A stretch of 64,000 nt of DNA from Fonsecaea monophora (taxonomy: Eukaryota; Ascomycota; Eurotiomycetes; Chaetothyriales; Herpotrichiellaceae): the NCBI RefSeq assembly GCF_001642475.1, contig NW_019173950.1, positions 124,001-188,000 on the forward strand, read 5' to 3'. Below the pieces are notes generated by a model, which was not told the origin of the DNA, did not search any database, and saw nothing but the letters and a program-made list of their open reading frames with translations. Within the stretch, counting starts at the first letter, position 1, and every line of letters begins with the position of its first letter. Below, one piece after another: positions 11,228 through 21,108 of the stretch. The translations under genes and the position numbers were made by a program.

Positions 11228-13109
11228 TCATCTCGCTGTGATTATGGTGGAGGACAAAGTAAGTGACCACGAAGACAGTTCCTTGTACCGGCTCAGCACG
11301 CCAGAATCCAATGGTTGAGGGGCTAACATGGACCCCCGATTTCCTGGGCGTAGAGGAACGCCTCGGGCACATAGGTTTACCGTGGGGTCGTAGAGTTCTG
11401 GATGCCTCTGGAAGAATTGCGGATCCAGTAGGAAGTTGCCAACGCCCTTATGCATCCCTATCAGCTTGAATGCTTTCAGGGCGAGTGCTTTCGACCCAAA
11501 GAGCACACTTGCATCGGGCGCGGGCAAAGAAGTTGCACCACTATTCGCCTCTTCTTCCTCGTCAAAATCGTCGATGGTCTCTGGGGAATTCTCAAAACTC
11601 GGCTGGAGGAAATTTGCTGTATCCGAACTTGACGTGGCTTCAGGCGCAATTGATCGGACTAGATCCCAGACTCCGACATAGCCTCGAGTGGGAGGTATGA
11701 ATGCGATGAGTTTCGAAAGGTCGACTTCCATGACGTATGAATTGCCGATATCACATATCAGCTCATCCAGATGGGGATTGGCCGAATGATATATGATTAG
11801 CTTGTCACGTACCGTGGCAAAAGGGATCCAGTCGATTATTGATGGGTGATGCGCTGTCATCTGAAGTTTGGTCGGACGAAGGGAAGAGTCAATGACCGCG
11901 TACATCTCTGGCGTTGGGTTGAGGCGCCACGCCATAAGACTGGCAACCGCGATATGCGCTCGGGTGTATGAGTGCCAGGCGGCCATGGTCGGCCACGACA
12001 GACATATGAATGAGGACAGCATGAAGCAAACCAAGCTCGGAAGACTGTAAGCCTGGTTAGTGAAGCTCCCTGGATCAAAGTACCAATCTCCCACGTACTC
12101 GTCGGATGAAACCTTTTGTACTTCCCTGCGAAGACTTAACGATCTCCACTTCTGCCGCAAGAAGTATTCAAGAGTAGCAATATGGTCCGACCACGCGGAG
12201 TTGGTCCGATGTAGCTGCCCGTGAGGACCTCGTACCAGGATCGGACCGTGTTTCTCCGCAGCAGAATATGTATCTGGTCCCATCTGCGGGAAAGTGAAAG
12301 ATAGTCTTTGCTGGAGGATTGGGTCGGCCATCATGGTATCCCACATGGTTGGATTGTTCGTCTCTATCATCGTCACGTCGTTAATGGGATTGGAAAAGTC
12401 AACGAAATCCAGTGAGGCGAATACATCAGGATCGTGGCTTATTGCTGCTTGCAGAGCATCCTTGAAGTCGTCGGGGATTTCGTCGAAGCCTGTCTCTAAA
12501 TCTGGCCAGCTTGTCGCATTCGCCGAGGTGTCTGGTTGTTGACAAGCGGCATCAAAAGTCATATCTGGGATAATAATGCCTCCTGTATCGATTGGATCTG
12601 TTATCGGCGCGGACACAGTGGCATCTCTCAGGCTTGGTGAGGATGCATCTGAGGCCGACGAAGGCGCCGTGGTTGGACGAGGAGCTTCATCTTCTCCACC
12701 TTCGTTGGCACGGGACTCCTTCTTCTTGTCCTTGGGGATCTTTTGCAGAATGGATCAGTTCTGGTTGAGATCCAAACAGTAGGCAGGCGATCAAGACTTA
12801 CTACCATGTCAAGCGCCTCCGCAGTAGCCTCTGACAGAGCCCTGATGGTGACCTGAAGGCTTTCGAGTTTTTATGGCACTCAAAGAGCCTGTTAGCGAGG
12901 AATGCGTTCCGCTCTTCGAGCTCGGCGATTCTTGCGGTCTCGGACGATGGCCTAGATTCCAGTCTGTCCTCCAACTCCTTGATGCGCATAGCTTGCCGGG
13001 CGCGGAAGGCCTTCTGTGACAGGCGATTCCGAAGTTTCCTGTCCTCATTGCTCATACGGGCTGAACGGCCGCCACGGCCGCCCTTGGTTGCGTCAGTGTC
13101 ATCCTTCAT
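11228..13109 (-). CDS. bZIP transcription factor with DUF3425 domain, frameshifted as read
   Basis: The N-terminal exon (12802-13109) encodes a bZIP basic region (SNEDRKLRNRLSQKAFRARQ) followed by leucine-zipper heptads. The second exon (11228-12739) encodes a fungal DUF3425 domain, with WPTMAAWHSYTRAHIAVASL and SIIDWIPFATVRDKLI visible. The intron 12740-12801 (62 nt, GTAAGT donor, AAAAG acceptor) joins them in phase 0. The zipper frame breaks at a run of five T at 12868-12872 (five A on the coding strand). Before it the frame reads FECHK; one frame over it continues KLESLQVTIRALSEATAEAL, which is clearly zipper. Exon 1 is 308 nt, one short of a multiple of three, which agrees with a missing base. 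Without the break the protein would be about 606 residues. A small upstream frame (13136-13153, MSSPA) precedes the ATG at 13109. Targets are unknown. Either the gene is damaged or the sequence has a homopolymer error. Confidence 0.85.
12868..12872 (-). other. Frame break in the bZIP zipper at a five-base homopolymer
   Basis: The coding strand reads CAT AAA AAC TCG in the upstream frame. Conserved zipper coding resumes in the -1 frame directly after this. One additional A in the run would restore continuity with the phase-0 intron downstream. Confidence 0.8.
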
Positions 13110-13873
13110 GCCGTTGGGTTGACCGTCAATTTCAGTCAAGCTGGTGATGACATATGGAAGTCTGAGTAAGTGCGAAGTGAGGAAGTAGTGCTAGGATGAA
13201 GGGGAATTATTGACGGTAGCTGTACGACTAGTCGCAAGGGTTTCTAGAGTGTTCCCACAGTTAGAGAAGGACAAGGGGCGTTCCGACCGAGCATTCCTTG
13301 GAACAGATGGAAAGGCCAACCCCAGATTTGCCTGACCCCGCGACTGGTGTAGATCGGACGAGCTTCTCCAGAAGCCTTCGGTTCCTTGTCTTCTGGGTGC
13401 CACAGAAAGACTGGGGAAATTGGTCAAGTTGCTGCAGTCTCGTGAGTGCCAGAGAACCGCGGATACCCAGAAAGGTCAGCCTGATCAACGAGGAAGACGG
13501 TATAACCGAGGGTAGCTTTCTTCTTACCTGTAATATTCTGACCAAGGCTTGTGGGGTACTCCAGGTTGAGAGGGTGTGGGGCGATGCGGGCAAAATCTAG
13601 AGGCGTAGGTTGGGTCGAGTCAGAAGAATTTGATTCAATCCAAGACCATTGACGGCTGCGGGGTGGATCGGTAGACCGTGTCTCAATCCGCAGACGTGAA
13701 GTCTCTTGTTGGTTGTGTCTCGATGACTGCGCAAAACATTACTCAGGTGCTCCTGCGTACCTTTTGGAGTTGTAAATGATCCTAGATATAGCAAGACAAT
13801 ATGGAGGGTGGTTTTCGAGAATATGGAGACCAACAACCATTTCCACCATCAAGCAACAGAGAATTAGGTGAAG
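13110..13873. promoter_or_regulatory. Divergent promoter region between the bZIP gene and the SCP2-PhyH gene
   Basis: The two genes start about 764 bp apart and point away from each other. Frames inside overlap on both strands and carry no domain. A five-codon upstream frame for the bZIP gene lies at 13136-13153. No clear TATA box was seen for either side. Confidence 0.5.
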
Positions 13874-15429
13874 ATGAATGTCTCGCGTCCAGCGGAATCG
13901 GTCAGCCACCCAAATGGCGTGACAAATGGCTCTAGTACTGTAGCCTCGAACGGCATCGCCAACGGAACGGCCAGTGTTCCCACGCCAGGCCTGAGATATG
14001 GCATGTTCAGTAACTGGAGGCCTCATTCGAAAAAGAAGGATGACCGCGTGGAAGCATTGGAAGTGATTAAGAACGGCTTGTCCAAGATGACCAGAGTCAA
14101 GGCTGTCCTTGGATTGGATATCGGACTGGATAGCGGTCCGATTTACATTGACACACGGGAGGAGCCTCGCATACTGCAAACATTTGACGGAGAACCCGAC
14201 TGCCGGGTGAAAATAAAACCTCGCTATATCATTGCCTTTGCTCAGGGCCAGCTGGAGCCGCGATATGCTCTATTTAAGGACGGTTTCTTCGACGAGTCGA
14301 CATTGCCCAAGGGAGACATCAAAGTTGCAGTCAAATTCGCTGATGCCTTGTGCCCTGTGGATCCAGTACATCCTGTATCACCCAGCCCTGGAGCCAGGTT
14401 ACCGACTCCAACGGAAGACATTGACCAGGTCAGGCGAGATCTGAAAGAATTTGGCTATGGCTTGGTGAAGAATGCTTTGACCCAGGAGCAAGTCCAGCTT
14501 TTGGCAGAAGCCGTTCGTCAACAGGGACGCGGTGAGGTAGAAGCTGGTGTTGCAGCGAAGGATGGAGGCCCAAACGCGCCCAACCAAAGAATCTGGACAT
14601 TGATCAACAAAGGACAAGAGTTCCTCGATCTGCTAGAGCATCCTTTGATTGACGAGGTTATACCAGAAAACTTGGGTGAACACTTTCTGGTCCACAGCTA
14701 CAGCGCGAACATTGCACGCCCTGGGAATACACCGATGATGTTGCATACGGATCAGGTCGGCATTCAACCGCCTGTTCGGAACGTATACTTTGGTATCAAC
14801 ATCATGTGGTTTCTGACGGATGTCACGGCAGAGAATGGTGGAACGCGGGTGTTTCCCGGCAGTCACCTTGGTGCCGTTGCTCCAGATGGTGAGTCAATCT
14901 TTTATTGTTGTCCTTAGTATTATATCCCAAAGACAACGACGAAGGCTACCCTGATTGTTATGGGGTCATACTTTCCAAGGGTGGTGCTGACGTTGTTTGC
15001 GCTCCAGATCCTTTCAATATCGACGGGACAGTGGCAGCAGAAGGGCCAGCAGGAACAGCACTTGTCTTCGAAAGTCGACTCTGGCACGCCACCGGTCCCA
15101 ACAGAATGACAAGTGGAGAGAGGCCAGTGATTCTCATGTTCTTCATGCGGTCCTATATCCGGCAACAAGAGAACAACTTCCTATCCATCAGGCCCGAAGT
15201 CGAGGCCAACTTGTCTGACCGTGTTCGGAGGATGTTGGGGTGGTGTACAGATGGGGCATTCGGTGGCATTGAGGGCGAGGTTAGAGAAGGAAACTTCGTT
15301 AAGAAGCTCGCCAACCCGGTTGGGCCTTTCAGGGACTCGCATAGATACACGCCGTTCCGTATGGATATGAGAGCGAAAGGGGTCATCGCTTCCCGCACTG
15401 CCGAGCTAAGTGGGAATAGAGAGGTGTAG
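13874..15429 (+). CDS. SCP2-domain / phytanoyl-CoA dioxygenase (PhyH) fusion protein
   Basis: Two exons, 13874-14888 and 15008-15429, are joined over a 119-nt intron (GTGAGT donor, CTCCAG acceptor) and give about 478 residues. The C-terminal two thirds is a PhyH-type Fe(II)/2-oxoglutarate dioxygenase. It shows the metal-binding HTD motif in MLHTDQVGI, then NGGTRVFPGSHLGAV, the distal His in ESRLWHATGPN, and an Arg (ERPVILMFF) suited to 2-oxoglutarate. Ahead of it, around residues 75-160, is a segment resembling a sterol carrier protein 2 fold: FDGEPDCRVKIK, then FAQGQLEP and KGDIKVAVKFADAL. The first 50 residues are low complexity. SCP2 binds lipids or acyl-CoA, so the fusion may hand a lipid to the hydroxylase; that is inference. 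Neither a peroxisomal PTS1 (the end is GNREV) nor a signal peptide is seen. Substrate is unknown. Confidence 0.85.
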
Positions 15430-15747
15430 GGATCAAATGGCGAACAATAATATGGAGGCACATAGTTGAGATGTTGATATGGCTAGTGAGTTAGTGGTTA
15501 GTCAATTGTCCAGTTGCCAAAGCTCGGGTGTGCAAGGCTGAAACATCGGCGCACTTTCCTCAATAGCATTGGAATTGTGCTCCAGCCCCTCCGAAATCGC
15601 AGCGAGAAATAGAATTAATCGAGACCACACTATTCGACGCTCATTTCATTCCCTTGGACAACCCATAAAACCACTCATTCAGGTCCTCTGACTTACCTCG
15701 AACCCTCTCGTACCTCCTCCCGGCTGGGTTGGGGCGCTAGCGCCACG
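15430..15747. other. Intergenic: sideroflexin promoter
   Basis: 318 bp between two rightward genes. It shows a pyrimidine-rich stretch just before the next ATG (about 15680-15720), as in many fungal leaders, and nothing else. Confidence 0.5.
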
Positions 15748-16981
15748 ATGTCCGCCTCACTTCCGGGCAATAGAGATCTTCCAGCATCTCAATATGACCT
15801 CTCAACATACTGGGGCCGTGTCATGCAGTCGGCACAGATAGCAGATCCGAGGTGAGGACAGAGCAGGCGTCACACTTTGAAGTGTCGACTTTGAAATTTC
15901 CGGGGCTGGCGGTCGGTTGTGCCGTCAAATGGTGCTGAAGGTACAGCGCAACAGACCGCAGCATATACACCGCCGTCCTTTAATGAACTATTGGTCCTGA
16001 CCATTTACTTGTTTCATAGAACACTATTCGTTTCGTCCTCGGGCCTTGAACAGGCAAAGCGACTGGTTACATCCTACAAGACTGGGGAGGCGAAGGTCAT
16101 GACGCCGGAGATATGGCAGGCTAAAAAGATTGTGGATTCAACACTACATCCAGGTTCGACTATATCTCATGCCCATAGACGGGGAGAGTGTCTAACGCTG
16201 AAAAGATACCGGAGAGCCAGTTTTCCTCCCCTTCCGCATGTCCTGTTTCGTCATCTCGAATCTGGTCGTCACCGCTGGTATGCTCACACCCAACCTGAGT
16301 ACCACCGGTACTATCGCTTGGCAAGTCATAAATCAATCGCTCAATGTCGCCATCAACTCATCCAACGCAAACAAATCATCACCGCTTAGTACATCCACTT
16401 TGGTAAAATCCTACGTGCTGGCAGTCTCTGCCTCATGCTCTGTCGCTGTTGGGTTGAACTCTCTTGTTCCACGGTTGAAACGCCTCTCCCCAAACACCAG
16501 ACTTGTCCTCGGTCGTCTAGTGCCCTTTGCAGCTGTCGCGAGCGCAGGCGTGTTGAACGTCTTTCTCATGCGCTCCGAAGAAATCCGCCGCGGGATCGAC
16601 ATTTTCCCTGTGCAATCCGAGCAAGAAAAAGCCGAACGCGAGAAGACAGGCAAAGAAGTCGCATCATTGGGCAAATCTCGCAAAGCTGCCATTCTCGCCG
16701 TGGGCGAAACAGCAATCTCCCGCGTCCTCAATGCGACTCCAATCATGGTCATTCCTCCCCTCATCCTAGTCCGACTCCAGCAAACACAATGGCTAAAGTC
16801 GCGACCCAGGATGGTTCTCCCCGTGAACCTGGGCTTGATCCTGACCACTAGTATCTTTGCCCTGCCCTTGGCGTTGGCGGCGTTCCCGCAACGGCAGGCT
16901 GTCAGCGCGAGGAGCTTGGAGGAAGAATTCTGGGACCGGGGCGGTGAAGGCGGCCTGGTGGAGTTCAACCGCGGGATATGA
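15748..16981 (+). CDS. FSF1: Sideroflexin, mitochondrial serine/tricarboxylate-type carrier
   Basis: Three exons fit in phase: 15748-15851, 16020-16153 and 16206-16981, with introns of 168 and 52 nt; the protein is 337 residues, the usual size for the family. It starts MSASLPGNRDLPASQYDLST, followed by YWGRV and DPRTLFVSSSGLEQA, the conserved sideroflexin start. The HPDTGE motif is assembled exactly across the second splice junction, which supports the model. Further on are hydrophobic segments, NLSTTGTIAWQVINQSLNV and the NATPIMVIPPLI helix. Sideroflexins sit in the inner mitochondrial membrane, and human SFXN1 imports serine for one-carbon metabolism. The yeast homologue is Fsf1. Exon 1 would be missed by a single-exon gene finder. 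Confidence 0.93.
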
Positions 16982-17861
16982 TTGTTGAAATGCGAGGCTG
17001 AGATGTCAGATCGGGTTGGTCCTTATCTGGAGACACGTCGCTGGCAAGTGCAGACGTTAATACTCGAGGGGAGAGCACACCAGAGGCACAGAGGACTCTT
17101 GAGTGCCACGTACATATGTAAATGCAAATACAAACGGCCATGCGGAAAGATGTTCTAGTTCTCATATTCGGCACGGACACGTGGTTGTCGGACCGTGTGT
17201 TTTTGTTTTCATCTTCCCTGCTGCTCTGCGAGGTACACACTGCTCATCTTCTCTTGCGTGCGTATGCTCTAAAGTGTTCCCGGATTCCTCGAACGGTCGC
17301 GACGGCACGTTGTAGGGATCGCTTCACATGTATCAATCCGTCAGTCCGGGTATCTAAGATACGTAAACCTCCCTGACCTAGCCTATCTAATCTGGTCGGA
17401 AGAACGCTCGCCTCCTTGCGTGGGAACTCCCGAGGTGACTTAAATATTTCATTTCATTAAATTAAATTACCTAGGCTGGTTAGGCTCCGGAGATCCGTCC
17501 TATGTTTGTTTTATTCACTCACAGGCGCTGTCCTTGCCCTTGCCCTTGCCCTTGCCCTTGCCCTGGCTGTCTGTCTGTCTGTCCGATGCCAACCAGTCTT
17601 CGACGAAAATCGCTGTAGCACGTCCGCGTTTGCCGGGTTGGTCTGGTAGATTTGACATATGGCCGGTTGACTGGATGGAGTCGGCGGCGTAGTTTCGAAG
17701 ACTCTGGCGTTGTCTGGGTGAGCGAGTGACCTGATCGCATTTGCCTTCAAACAGAGGCCGCTCAAATGCCCCTTCCCTTCGACATGTCTTCTTCGGTCGA
17801 GTGTTGATTCCATCTTCGCAGGGTCAATGCAGAGTTGTATCAAGTTCGATGATTGATCGAC
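16982..17861. other. Convergent intergenic region with short tandem repeats
   Basis: Lies between the 3' ends of the sideroflexin and elongase genes. It holds an AT-rich stretch at about 17440-17470 and the tandem repeats at 17532-17582. No gene is supported; the frame with alternating Arg-Ala is only a translation of the hexamer repeat. Confidence 0.55.
17532..17582. repeat. Tandem CCTTGC hexamers followed by CTGT tetramers
   Basis: Five perfect CCTTGC units (17532-17561) and one variant unit are followed by four CTGT units (17567-17582). This is a simple microsatellite-type array in the space between two convergent genes. Confidence 0.9.
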
Positions 17862-20388
17862 TCAAATTCCCCAGCCTTCTTTGTCTTTGTCTGGTTCAGC
17901 TTCCTTTGTGGTTTCTTCCTCCTCCCCAGTGGCCCCCTTCTTAACCACTTCTGCCCAGCTCTGTCCTTCTCCGTTGGCCACTCTCTCGCCTTCATCCTTG
18001 CTGTCTCCGCCACTGTCGACATTCTCGTCTCTTACCGCCTGACTCTCATCTATGATTCTGTCCTCTTCCTTCTTCTCTGCCTTGGCTTCTTCGCCCTCAC
18101 CCGTCTCTGTTCCCGTCGTCTCTTCGGACTGTGTCTTGTTCTGATCCGTGCTGGGACCAGTCTCCTCTTCGGCGACGGTGCCATTTCCGTTTGGGGACTT
18201 CGACTCTGATTGCTCCTCTTCTGTTGCAGTGTCTGCTGCTGACTCGGAGACATCCTCGATTTGCTGTTTGACAGATTCAACCTGGCTTTCTGCGGTTTCT
18301 GAACCCACTTCCGAGTTGTCTCTCTTTTCGTCATCTATCGTTGACCCTGTCTCTGTGTCTTCCTTGACACCTTCTTGGGACTGGGACTTTCTGGGTTGAG
18401 AAGCGTCAACTGAGCGTTCTTTCAATTGACTCGCTTTTTCAGCAGCGTTGTCAACAGCAGCTCCAACCTGTTCTTTCAGATCCCCCACCTTTTCTGTGGC
18501 ATAGTTGACCACGGGCTGAGCCTGCTCTTTACCATTTTGGACCACAGATTTGACACCCTCCATAGTTTTCTCAACAGTTTCAGTGGTAGAGTCTATCACA
18601 GCTTGCGCCTTTGCTGAAACCTTCTCCTTCGTCTCCTCGTCTCCTGCCTTCGCAACGGCACTCTTGACCTTTTCGGCAGTATCGTGTAGGTTCTTCCTGA
18701 CCACTTCCATATCACGCTGAAACTCCTGTTGCACCTTTTCTGAGTTGGCGCTGGCGGTCTGCTTGACCTTGGCCGATTGCTCCGTGATTGTGCTCTTGGC
18801 CTGCTCTGCAGCTTCCTTTAATTCTCTCCTGATCTCATCGCCATCCACAAGGACAGTATCGTCTCCGATATCGTCGGTGATGCGATGCATGTCTTCAAAG
18901 GCTTCGCTCAGCCTTCGCGCCACACCTTTCGATGCATCTTGAAAGCTCTTTCGCGCAACTATCGCAGTTTCACTGGCTGATCGACTTCGCCTTCTCTCGA
19001 CTTGCTTGAGGTAAGACGTGATAAAGAACTGCAAGAACAACCATGTCAAAGGCAAGAGATACATGCAATTCAGCAGGATTGCAAAGACTTGACCACTCGT
19101 GTCGAGGCAATGGACCCACTGGAGCTCGTCCCTGTACCTTGTTTCTTCTCGCTTGATTACATCTTCAACAATGTGGACAGCATCGACTCCAAATGGTTTG
19201 CCTTCCTCGTTCAACACGTTCTCCGCAAGACCTTCATACCCTGCCCCTCGCAAGAGTGCTTTCTTAAGCCATGCCCCCATTCCGGCGGAGCCTGTTGATA
19301 TTGCCGCGGACACAGTTGAAGCGATCTCTGTTGGAGCTTCTGACACGACCTTCGAAACAGCTTCTCCCACATGATAGATGTAGGGGACGCTGACCGGTAT
19401 CTGGTATGCAACAAAGAGGTGGAGGAATGCATATGTCGCGCCAACGACAAACTGGGTGATTTGTAGGGTTGTCAGGGTCTGTTTGAACCATTTGGGAACC
19501 TTGATTCCCACGACCGAGCAAAGGTAGAAAGTATACTGTACTCTTGTCAGCAGGTGTTCAAATTAGGTCAACAGGCAGAACTACCATGACTGAGTGAATG
19601 CCGGAATTGACCAGCACAAACATCCATATTGGTGGAGACATGTACCTAATGCCAGCCCACATGCATAGCATTGCTCCAGCATGGTGATAGGTTTGCAAGA
19701 GACTGCTCCTCTTGCCCTTTGCCAGGATAATCAGTGTATCTACGACTTCATAGAACTTGGAAAGGTAGAACAGCCAGCCATAGAACGCTAGCCCTTCATT
19801 CCAGATGCGGCCCACATCCGTGGTCTCGGGACCAAGTCCATCAGCAGCCAGGTGTAATGCACGGTTCGTCAAGTGCCATGCGCTGGTGGTTGCATTGTAT
19901 GTCGCGGCACTTCCAACTCCCCTCGGTCCATGCATTTTGCAAAGTGCGTCCACAGTTCCAGCGACTTTCCACTCTTCGTTCCATTCCGGCAGAGAAAGAC
20001 GTAAGGCATTGACCATCCCCACGCAAGTCCATGCTGAGTATACAGCCAGGAAGATGTTGTGGACAATGACAAGGAATTTGAAGATGTATGTCCTACTGAA
20101 TGCCCATGGCTTGTACTTGCGATTCGCGTTGACTGAATTTAGGAAAGACACTAACGACATGTACACCAGCGCGACTGTGATGGGCACATGTGGTGACAAG
20201 AGGACATTGTACAGGTCAGTGGGGATCGTGAACGGGTGCGCAAGGGTCGGGTCGTTTGCTGGAGGAGGTACGGTCGTAGGCTCTGGTGACGGAGGGAATT
20301 TGTAGAAGCTGATCGGGAGGGTAGTGACCTTGACTTGCGGTGAAGTCTTGCTCAGACTTAGCCAGTCAATAATGTCTGAAACCGACAT
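17862..20388 (-). CDS. ELO-family fatty-acid elongase with a 380-residue amphipathic/acidic tail
   Basis: Exons 19585-20388 and 17862-19535 are joined over a 49-nt intron (GTAG donor, GTACAG acceptor). The junction rebuilds the ELO sequence NSGIHSVM-YTFYLCSVVGIK. ELO proteins are ER condensing enzymes that extend acyl-CoA with malonyl-CoA. The core shows KFYEVVDTLIILAKGK and the catalytic box as QTYHH, a Q-x-x-H-H variant known from polyunsaturated-type elongases, then LQTYHHAGAMLCMWAG. A 100-residue insert separates the last two membrane helices. From about residue 446 to the end (825 in all) the protein is soluble: repeated amphipathic segments rich in Ala, Lys, Val and Glu (for example VQNGKEQAQPVVNYATEKVG) resemble apolipoprotein or LEA helices. 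A Glu/Ser/Thr-rich disordered part follows and ends EGWGI. The start at 20388 is chosen over an in-frame ATG 16 codons upstream because MSVSDIID looks like the natural end. Tail function is unknown. Confidence 0.9.
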
Positions 20389-21108
20389 AGTGGGTGAGCG
20401 ACAACAAAATTGTGGTCGCGTGAGGAGATGCTCCAAGGCAACTTGCGACGAGAGAGAGCGGAGAGCGAAGAGCGCAGAGGTGAGGGAAAAAGGGACAACT
20501 AAGGAGTGGTCATGAGCTAGACAAGAGGCATAATGAAAAGGAACAAGGTGCGCGACAAGTGACTCGCAAACCTATGACAGTTTAAGATGGAAGGTGGTGT
20601 GTTTTGCAGTGAATAGAACCTTGTGAACTGAAGTGTGTGTGTGCCTGACAGCAGTGCAGCTCCTAGACGAGTACCTGGTACGTCAAAGCTTTTTCTGTCC
20701 AGCCACATCAACGTCATGCCCGGGTGCCAACCACCAAGAGCTGTCACTACCTCGTAAGGTGTGACCAACGCCCACCAGCCCCAGATTAGCAGGTCAGGTA
20801 TCCTAGTGGCTAGGTAGGGACGAGTAGGCACATACGTAGCCCACAGGACAAAGGGCCTTGCATCATCCGAGGTCTATAGGAGCTACTGGGTTTTTGGGCG
20901 TGGCGGCTAGTGAAGCCGGAAACTGCCGTTCGGGAAATACATCCGCAACCGCAAACGTCACCAAGAAAATAGAGTAGGTAGCATGAGTAACTACTTGATA
21001 TTTGGTAGGGAAGGTACCGAGGACTCGGGACTCCATGTCTATCGCCATGTGTGCATTCCGGTTTACGTACAAGGTATACATAACCTACCCTTGACCAAGT
21101 ATCACCGT
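20389..21108. other. Intergenic: elongase promoter and carotenoid oxygenase 3' flank
   Basis: About 720 bp between two leftward genes. Purine-rich stretches (AGAGAGCGGAGAGCG near 20453) are the mirror of a pyrimidine-rich elongase leader. An optional last exon of the carotenoid oxygenase (21085-21108) would lie at the right end. Confidence 0.5.

Noticed and set aside
17532..17582. Tandem array considered as a CRISPR or functional repeat
   Set aside because: The units are six and four bases with no spacers; it is an ordinary microsatellite.
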